Source of the DNA: Pseudomonas entomophila
Lineage (GTDB): Bacteria; Pseudomonadota; Gammaproteobacteria; Pseudomonadales; Pseudomonadaceae
Direction of reading: 5' to 3'
Length of the DNA: 64,000 nucleotides
Assembly: GCF_018417595.1 (NCBI RefSeq)
Contig: NZ_CP070982.1
Span: forward strand, 5,693,001 to 5,757,000
The translations under genes and the position numbers were made by a program. Shown here in pieces: positions 57,592 to 64,000 of this stretch. The notes under the pieces were generated by a model. The model searched no databases, was not told the origin of the DNA, and saw nothing but the letters and a program-made list of their open reading frames with translations. Position 1 is the first letter of the stretch. Every line of letters begins with the position of its first letter.

Positions 57592-58529
57592 GGGTGGCCG
57601 GCCTCACCATAGACTTCCTTGAGGATCGCCTCGGCGCCCTGATCAAGCAGGGCTTCGGCGACCTGCACGCCGAGTGCTTCGGCATTGGCGCGTGGCGCCC
57701 GGGCGTCGGCCACCAGCAAGGTGCCGCCGGAGGGCTGGCCAACCAGGCCGCGCAGCCACAGCTGTTCGCCTTCGAGCACCGCGTAGCAGGCAATCGGTAC
57801 CTGGCAGCCGCCGTTCAGGCGCTTGTTCAGGGCCCGCTCGGCCACCACGCGGTCGGCGGTGTCGGCATGGTGCAGCGGCGCCAGCAGCGCGTGGATCTCG
57901 CTGTCGGCGCTGCGGCACTCGATGCCCACGGCACCCTGGCCGCCAGCCGGCAGGCTGTCATCGACACTGATCGTGGAGGTGATGCGGCCCTCGAAACCCA
58001 GGCGAATCAGGCCCGCCGCAGCGAGAATGATGGCGTCGTATTCGCCGGCATCGAGCTTGGCCAGGCGAGTGTTGACGTTGCCGCGCAGGAAGCGGATTTC
58101 CAGGTCGGGGCGACGCGCCAGCAACTGGGCCTGGCGGCGTAGGCTGGAGGTGCCGACGACGCTGCCGGCCGGCAGTGCCTCGAGGCTCTCGAAGGTGTTG
58201 GAGACAAAGGCGTCGCGCGGGTCTTCGCGCTCGCAGATGCAGTACAGGCCCAGGCCTTCGGGGAAATCCATGGGCACGTCCTTCATCGAATGCACGGCGA
58301 TGTCGGCTTCGTTGTCCAGCAGGGCGGTTTCCAGCTCTTTTACGAACAAACCCTTGCCGCCGATCTTGGCCAGCGGTGCGTCGAGCAGCTTGTCGCCACG
58401 GCTGACCATGGGCACCAGGCTGACCTGCAGGCCAGGATGGGCCTGCTCGAGACGGGCTTTGACGTATTCGGCCTGCCACAGGGCCAAGGCACTTTTACGG
58501 GTGGCAATGCGGATTTCGCGAGTGGACAT
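57588..58529 (-). CDS. hemC: Porphobilinogen deaminase (hydroxymethylbilane synthase)
   Basis: This enzyme polymerises four porphobilinogens. It has 313 residues. The dipyrromethane cofactor cysteine is in [10 protein letters not shown] (about Cys248). Arg-rich active-site segments [24 protein letters not shown] and [10 protein letters not shown] are present, with the catalytic Asp in [12 protein letters not shown]. It heads hemC-D-X-Y. algR lies upstream on the same strand with a REPIN in the 162-base gap. Confidence 0.97.
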   Translation of the reverse strand: MSTREIRIATRKSALALWQAEYVKARLEQAHPGLQVSLVPMVSRGDKLLDAPLAKIGGKGLFVKELETALLDNEADIAVHSMKDVPMDFPEGLGLYCICEREDPRDAFVSNTFESLEALPAGSVVGTSSLRRQAQLLARRPDLEIRFLRGNVNTRLAKLDAGEYDAIILAAAGLIRLGFEGRITSTISVDDSLPAGGQGAVGIECRSADSEIHALLAPLHHADTADRVVAERALNKRLNGGCQVPIACYAVLEGEQLWLRGLVGQPSGGTLLVADARAPRANAEALGVQVAEALLDQGAEAILKEVYGEAGHP

Positions 58530-58613
58530 GAAACGCCCCGATCCAAAGAAATGCGGTCGATGATAACAGCTCCTCCGGCTGTTCCCGCAGATTCAGATCA
58601 GCAATCCATGCAG

Positions 58614-58687
58614 CCCATTCGCGGGTAAACCCGCTCCCACAGGGTTTTGCACCATCTCCTGTGGTAGCGGGTTTACCCGCGAATGGG
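58614..58687. repeat. REPIN between algR and hemC
   Basis: CCCATTCGCGGGTAAACCCG CTCCCACAGG and CCTGTGGTAGCGGGTTTACC CGCGAATGGG are inverted with one mismatch in the arms, separated by about 14 bases. Confidence 0.92.
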
Positions 58688-58691
58688 CGAT

Positions 58692-59441
58692 TCAGTGCAG
58701 CGTCTGCATCATCTTGCGCACACCGGCCACATGCCGGCGGCTGACGGTCAGTGCATCCCCTTCCAAGCCTTTCAGATAAAGCTGGAAATGCCCCAGTGGC
58801 GTGCGCTGCAGCTTTTCGATGCGCTCGCGGGCGACCAGGGCGTTACGGTGTATGCGCACAAAGCGCTCGCCGAACTCGTCTTCCAGCGCCTTCAACGGCT
58901 CGTCGAGCAGCACCTCGCCTGCTTCGTGGCGCAGGGTGACGTATTTATGGTCGGCGATGAAATAGATGACCTGCGGCAGCGGGATCAGCTCGATGCCCTT
59001 GCGGGTACGGGCGCTGATATGACTGCGCGGGCCGCCACCCTCATCGCTGGTGGGCCGGGTCAGCGCCGCCAGCTGGGCGCGGTTGGGTTTTTCCGCGCGG
59101 CGCAAGGCGTCGCGCAGCGTCTGGGGCTGGATGGGTTTGTCGACATGGCTCAAGGTGCTCTCCTTGAAAGCCTGGCTGCCGTATTCGTCGTCACCGGTGC
59201 AGAACACCACCGCCGGCGGCGCCTCGCGCTCGCACAGCTTGGCGGCCACCTGCAGGCCATCGAGGCCGGGCATACCGATGTCCAGCAGCACCACATCGGG
59301 CTTGAGGCTCTCGATCAGTGCCAGGGCCTCCTCGCCGTTGGTGGCGCTGGGCTCCATCACGGTGTAGCCCTCCAGCTCGCCGAGCAGCCGGCTCAGGCGT
59401 TCGCGGGCTTGGGGTTCGTCATCAACGATCAGGACATTCAT
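58692..59441 (-). CDS. algR: LytTR-family response regulator AlgR
   Basis: This is a 249-residue two-component regulator. The receiver has Asp7, Asp8 and phospho-acceptor Asp54 (VVLLDIGMPGLDG), Thr82 and Lys102. The C-terminal LytTR DNA-binding domain is very well conserved (GPRSHISARTRKGIELIPL, FFGERFVRIHRN-like segment FGERFVRIHRNALVARERIE). The receiver's output face is unusual: STLSHVDKP replaces the AVGYLVKP I recall from P. aeruginosa, leaving His99 where an aromatic switch residue normally sits. No algZ/fimS kinase gene lies upstream; the next gene is argH. Confidence 0.92.
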   Translation of the reverse strand: MNVLIVDDEPQARERLSRLLGELEGYTVMEPSATNGEEALALIESLKPDVVLLDIGMPGLDGLQVAAKLCEREAPPAVVFCTGDDEYGSQAFKESTLSHVDKPIQPQTLRDALRRAEKPNRAQLAALTRPTSDEGGGPRSHISARTRKGIELIPLPQVIYFIADHKYVTLRHEAGEVLLDEPLKALEDEFGERFVRIHRNALVARERIEKLQRTPLGHFQLYLKGLEGDALTVSRRHVAGVRKMMQTLH

Positions 59442-59736
59442 AATTGCGCTGGATTCCTGAGTGAGTCTCGCACGGGTATAGCGTAGACAAGTGTGGGGAG
59501 ACCGGAAACGGTCACGCTACAGACCGGTGCGAAGGCCAAAGATTCACTGGCCTGGCAGATTCACCGCCAGTCCTCTGTCCAACTGTAGACGGTCCGTGGA
59601 ACACTGCCGTTCAATCGTTCAATATGCCGCCGCCCCTTGCCTGCGCGCTTCTCTCGACCAGCGCCCTGCGGCGGTGGGCGCAACCCTGCTATGATCGGCG
59701 CCACTTTTTCCGTTCACGCCTTCAAAGAGTGAATCC

Positions 59737-61131
<1,395 letters not shown>

Positions 61132-61136
61132 CTGCA

Positions 61137-61183
61137 TTCGCCGGCAAGCCGGCTCCTACAGTAGGAGCCGGCTTGCCGGCGAA
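61137..61183. repeat. REPIN forming a perfect hairpin after argH
   Basis: TTCGCCGGCAAGCCGGCTCC TAC and GTAGGAGCCGGCTTGCCGGC GAA are perfect inverted copies with a one-base loop. This tight form could act as a transcript end for argH and the convergent GST gene. Confidence 0.93.
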
Positions 61184-61194
61184 CCGCTGCAAGC

Positions 61195-61857
61195 CTATCG
61201 CTTGCCGCTTTTGATCATCTCCTGGAACGCCGGCATCGCCGCGTCCTTGTCTGCCACGATCCGCGCCATGTGCGGGTTCCCGCGCAGTTTTTCCAGCAAC
61301 GCCGCCGCCTGCGGGAAGTCCGCCAGGAAGTCGATGTTCAGCACTTTCTTGCCCACGGCGTAAGCCAGGTCGACCGAGAAGCAGAACATCAGGTCGGCGA
61401 TGGTCAGTTGCTCACCCGCCACATAAGGCTGGAAACGCCCATTGCGCTTGAGCGTGGCAAAGCCTGCCAGCAGGTCGGCCCGTGCACGCTCCTTGATCAG
61501 CGGTTCCACCGCCACGCCGAAGAACGCCTCGCCATAGCAGGTGCGTGCCGGTAGTTCGATGTACAGCTCGATCTCTCGAAGCAGCTCTCGTACCTTCGCC
61601 TGGCCGAAGGCATCGGCAGGCAGCAGCGGTTTGCCGGGCTGGGTCTGCTCGATGTAGTCGAGGATCACGCCGGTCTCGCTGACGAAACCGTGCTCGGTCT
61701 CCAGCGTCGGCACCTTGCCACGTGGGCTCTTGGCCAATGCCTCGGGCGCCTGGCCACCGAAGAACGGTACTTCCTCGAAAGGCAGGCCTTTTTCCAGCAG
61801 GGCCAGCTTGACCATGTTGTAGTAGTTGCTGACCGCGAATCCATGAAGCTTGAGCAT
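61195..61857 (-). CDS. Glutathione S-transferase family protein
   Basis: This 220-residue cytosolic GST starts MLKLHGFAVSNYYNMVKLAL with the Ser/Tyr glutathione-activating region. The thioredoxin-like N-terminal domain has the cis-Pro and SNAIL-like GKVPTLETEHGFVSETGVIL motif. The C-terminal helical domain has LTIADLMFCFSVDLA, the conserved Asp cap. Start at 61857; the longer frame up to 62292 overlaps the next gene and is discounted. Substrate unknown. Confidence 0.92.
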   Translation of the reverse strand: MLKLHGFAVSNYYNMVKLALLEKGLPFEEVPFFGGQAPEALAKSPRGKVPTLETEHGFVSETGVILDYIEQTQPGKPLLPADAFGQAKVRELLREIELYIELPARTCYGEAFFGVAVEPLIKERARADLLAGFATLKRNGRFQPYVAGEQLTIADLMFCFSVDLAYAVGKKVLNIDFLADFPQAAALLEKLRGNPHMARIVADKDAAMPAFQEMIKSGKR

Positions 61858-62004
61858 GTGAGACAGCCTCCGAGGCCGTATGGGGTTGGCCCGGCTGTTA
61901 TAGCCCTCCCGCGTCACCTTGACCAGTGCCATGGCCGGCGCTGATGGCCGGGCATTGCCGGCGCAGGCATGGCACACTGTGCGCTTCACCACAGGAGCAC
62001 CGCC

Positions 62005-62307
62005 ATGAGCGAGCACGACGATATCGACGGCAACGACGAAGAAGCCTTCACCGAGGCCACCCTCACCCAAGCCATCGAAAACCAGATCGAAAGCGGCGAG
62101 CCCCCAGCGGCCAAGGCCACCTTCAACAAGCTGACCCTGGTCGGCTACGAGCGCGAAGACATCCTCAACCTCATGGCCCATGTGCTGGCCGTGGAGATCG
62201 ACGCCATGCTCGACGAGGACCGCCCCTTCGACACCGAGTGGTACGAAACCGCCCTGCGCGCCCTGCCGGAGCTGCCACCTGAGGCGGATCAAGGCGATAT
62301 CGAATAA
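62005..62307 (+). CDS. Conserved hypothetical acidic protein
   Basis: This 100-residue, strongly acidic protein starts at ATG 62005, which has AGGAG seven bases upstream. It is predicted mostly helical (TEATLTQAIENQIESGEPPA, then YEREDILNLMAHVLAVEIDA). It has no signal, membrane segment or cysteine. I do not recognise a characterised family. It is followed 51 bases later by a second small gene, with an RNA hairpin in the gap that could act as its terminator or as a control of the next gene. Confidence 0.75.
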   Translation: MSEHDDIDGNDEEAFTEATLTQAIENQIESGEPPAAKATFNKLTLVGYEREDILNLMAHVLAVEIDAMLDEDRPFDTEWYETALRALPELPPEADQGDIE

Positions 62308-62317
62308 GCCTGACTAC

Positions 62318-62353
62318 ACTCCTGACTTCCATCCTTGTCTGGAAGTCAGGAGT
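62318..62353 (+). promoter_or_regulatory. RNA hairpin burying the ribosome-binding site of the next gene
   Basis: ACTCCTGACTTCC (62318-62330) and GGAAGTCAGGAGT (62341-62353) are perfect 13-base inverted arms with a 10-base loop. The AGGAG Shine-Dalgarno of the gene starting at 62359 is entirely inside the right arm. Folded RNA would block translation initiation. There is no T-tract, so a terminator role is unlikely. Confidence 0.65.
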
Positions 62354-62358
62354 CGCCC

Positions 62359-62604
62359 ATGTCCTTCACCCCCGAACTGATCGCCGAACTGGAAGTCCTC
62401 GCCCTGTTCAACCTGGACAGCCACCAGGAAGGCATCAAGGTTCACAGCAATGCCTCCCCTGCCCTGATCGCCGCCGCGAAACGCCTGCACGACAAACAAC
62501 TGACCGACCAGCCCGATGGCGGCTACCTCACCAGCCTGGGCCTGGATGCCGCGCAAAGCGTCCAACAGCTGCTGACCATTCTGAAGACCGCACAGCCTGC
62601 CTGA
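62359..62604 (+). CDS. Small conserved protein, TIGR02647-like
   Basis: This 81-residue protein starts MSFTPELIAELEVLALFNLD and continues with KVHSNASPALIAAAKRLHDK and a GGYLTSLGLDAAQS segment. It resembles the small TIGR02647 family of Pseudomonas and Vibrio. The GGYLT turn after a helix pair looks like a winged-helix wing, so a nucleic-acid-binding fold is possible. The ATG at 62359 has AGGAG six bases upstream, within the hairpin. An in-frame TTG at 62335 is less likely. Confidence 0.8.
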   Translation: MSFTPELIAELEVLALFNLDSHQEGIKVHSNASPALIAAAKRLHDKQLTDQPDGGYLTSLGLDAAQSVQQLLTILKTAQPA

Positions 62605-62615
62605 TCGATCATCGT

Positions 62616-62649
62616 GCTGGCGAACGGCATTGCTACGCGGTTCGCCAGC
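62616..62649 (+). repeat. Inverted repeat after the TIGR02647-like gene
   Basis: GCTGGCGAAC and GTTCGCCAGC are perfect 10-base arms with a 14-base loop just after the stop, followed by half a REP-like GCGGGCTCCTGCAA. It probably is a degraded REPIN or weak terminator; there is no T-tract. Confidence 0.6.
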
Positions 62650-62772
62650 AAGCGGGCTCCTGCAACGACGAACGGTGCTGGAAAAATGGCGTCAAAAAGC
62701 CACTTTCCGCTTATCCGAGCGCCGCGCTCAGGCTAAACTCGCCAATGCTTCCCCGGCCTGCCTGAGCGCGCA

Positions 62773-64000
62773 ATGAACCACCCCCATGAAATCCGCCCCG
62801 ATATCGACCAAGGCATCGACCGCAAGGAGCTGTCCAGGCTGCGTGCGCGGTTTCTGAAGATCAACCAGGGGCGGCTGGCACGGGCGCTGGAAGGGTTGTC
62901 CACGCGCCAGCAGCAGGTGCTCACGCTGTTGCCGCTGTTTTTCCACGTCAACCACCCGTTGTTGCCGGGCTATGTCTCGGGCAACACCCCTGCCGGCGTT
63001 TCAGGCTTCGAGCCGGATACAGAGCTGCTGGCCGAGGCCCAGCGCCTGACCCGATCGTTCTCCTACAAGGCCCGCCACGGCAACCCACCCCAGCCCATCC
63101 ACGGCCTGTTCCTGATGGGCAGCCTCGGCACCCTGGCCCAGGCCGAGCAAAGCGACATGGATGTGTGGGTGTGCCATGCCCCAGGCCTGGACGAACAGGC
63201 GCTGGGCGAACTGCGGCGCAAGTGCCAGTTGCTCGAGGACTGGGCCGCCACCCAGGGTGCCGAGGCGCACCTGTTCCTGATCGAGCCCCAGGGCTTTGTC
63301 CAGGGCGAGCGCGACAGCCGGCTCAGCTCGGACGATTGCGGCACCACCCAGCACTACCTGCTGCTCGACGAGTTCTACCGCACCGCGCTCTGGCTCGCCG
63401 GGCGCACGCCCCTGTGGTGGCTGGTGCCGGTGTACCAGGAGCATAACTACCGAGACTACACCCAGACCCTGCTGTCCAAGCGCTTCATCCGCGTGACCGA
63501 TGCCCTGGACCTCGGCCACCTGGCGCACATTCCACCCGGTGAGTACGTCGGCGCTGGGCTGTGGCAGCTGTACAAGGGCATCGACTCACCCTACAAGTCG
63601 CTGCTCAAGCTGCTGCTCACCGAAACCTACGCCAGCGAACACCCCCATGTGCGCTGCCTGAGCCTGGACTTCAAACAGGCCGTGTTCGCCAACCGCCTGG
63701 ACCTGGACGAGCTCGACCCCTATGTCATGGTCTACCGGCGCATCGAGCAGTACCTGCTGCGCCGCGGCGAGACAGCGCGCCTGGAACTGGTGCGCCGCAG
63801 CCTCTACCTGAAAGTGAACAAGAAGCTCGGCGACCTGGGCCGTTCGCGCAACGCTGGCTGGCAGCGCAAGTTGCTGGCACGCCTCGCCGAGCAATGGGGC
63901 TGGGACGAACGGCAGCTGGCACTGCTCGACAGCCGCAGCCAGTGGAAGGTACGTCAGGTCGCGGTCGAGCGCCGCGAACTGGTGGCCGAGCTGAACCACA
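62773..64000 (+). CDS. cyaA: Class I adenylate cyclase, C-terminus cut by window edge
   Basis: This is the enterobacterial-type adenylate cyclase, making cAMP from ATP. 409 codons are visible of about 950 expected, covering the N-terminal catalytic domain. Landmarks are the opening DRKELSRLRARFLKINQGRL, the nucleotidyl-transferase motif LFLMGSLGTLAQAEQSDMDV with its Gly-Ser and Asp pair, and PLWWLVPVYQEHNY. No strong ribosome site precedes ATG 62773. The regulatory C-terminal half lies past the window. Confidence 0.95.
   Translation, partial: MNHPHEIRPDIDQGIDRKELSRLRARFLKINQGRLARALEGLSTRQQQVLTLLPLFFHVNHPLLPGYVSGNTPAGVSGFEPDTELLAEAQRLTRSFSYKARHGNPPQPIHGLFLMGSLGTLAQAEQSDMDVWVCHAPGLDEQALGELRRKCQLLEDWAATQGAEAHLFLIEPQGFVQGERDSRLSSDDCGTTQHYLLLDEFYRTALWLAGRTPLWWLVPVYQEHNYRDYTQTLLSKRFIRVTDALDLGHLAHIPPGEYVGAGLWQLYKGIDSPYKSLLKLLLTETYASEHPHVRCLSLDFKQAVFANRLDLDELDPYVMVYRRIEQYLLRRGETARLELVRRSLYLKVNKKLGDLGRSRNAGWQRKLLARLAEQWGWDERQLALLDSRSQWKVRQVAVERRELVAELNH

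Noticed and set aside
61858..62292. N-terminal extension of the GST gene
   Set aside because: The longer frame runs antisense through the gene at 62005-62307, and the GST fold begins exactly at 61857.

Overview
The window reads as chromosomal DNA of a Pseudomonas, most likely of the P. putida group. The evidence is high GC coding sequence, the gene order (rho-trxA-ppx-ppk-hemB, hemCDXY-algR, argH and cyaA, as around the P. aeruginosa PA5200-PA5272 region as I recall it), and many REP/REPIN repeats of the putida/fluorescens type. No prophage, insertion sequence, tRNA, rRNA operon or CRISPR array was seen. Nearly everything is core genome, so most functional calls are secure.

Layout. 1-5.9 kb: polyamine uptake and gamma-glutamylation locus (spuD partial, spuC, spuB, divergent spuI). 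6.0-8.6 kb: arginine synthesis (argA, argE). 8.7-13.3 kb: a CYTH/CHAD triphosphatase, a divergent Lrp-type regulator and ACT-like protein, an orphan PilB/GspE-type ATPase, and a small secreted DUF2388-type protein. 13.4-18.0 kb: glycine cleavage operon gcvT-gcvH-gcvP. 18.1-20.9 kb: Fe(III) binding protein and permease behind a Fur-box-like site. 21.0-25.8 kb: translationally coupled ygfB-pepP-ubiH-DUF4442-ubiI operon. 25.9-27.5 kb: divergent coiled-coil protein, zapA, 6S RNA and 5-formyl-THF cyclo-ligase, then a 51-residue membrane protein on the other strand. 27.7-33.0 kb: EVE protein and a yhiI-rbbA-yhhJ export operon. 33.0-35.3 kb: FliL-like protein, quinone oxidoreductase, ChaC. 35.7-41.9 kb: an iron-sulfur flavin reductase coupled to ubiD, then rho, trxA and ppx. 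42.1-45.4 kb: ppk and hemB. 45.6-50.7 kb: DedA, a membrane fatty-acid/sterol hydroxylase, ElbB, YaiI, and a cytochrome c-FTR1 iron permease. 51.0-54.2 kb: a four-gene envelope lipoprotein operon. 54.4-59.4 kb: hemC-hemD-hemX-hemY and the response regulator algR. 59.7-64 kb: argH, a GST, two small conserved proteins and the start of cyaA.

How it fits together. Haem and ubiquinone synthesis (hemB, hemCDXY, ubiD, ubiH, ubiI), polyphosphate metabolism (ppx, ppk, triphosphatase), one-carbon metabolism (gcv, fau), polyamine/arginine metabolism and iron import share the segment. Many operons are tightly coupled by 4-base ATGA or GTGA overlaps, while boundaries between operons are often marked by REPINs.

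I found no clearly unprecedented multi-gene system. The best leads are a 13-bp perfect hairpin that would bury the ribosome-binding site of a small conserved gene (62318-62353), the four-gene lipoprotein operon (51037-54167), the orphan secretion-type ATPase (11225-12892), algR lacking its usual kinase neighbour and carrying an unusual receiver surface, and an iron-sulfur reductase coupled to ubiD.
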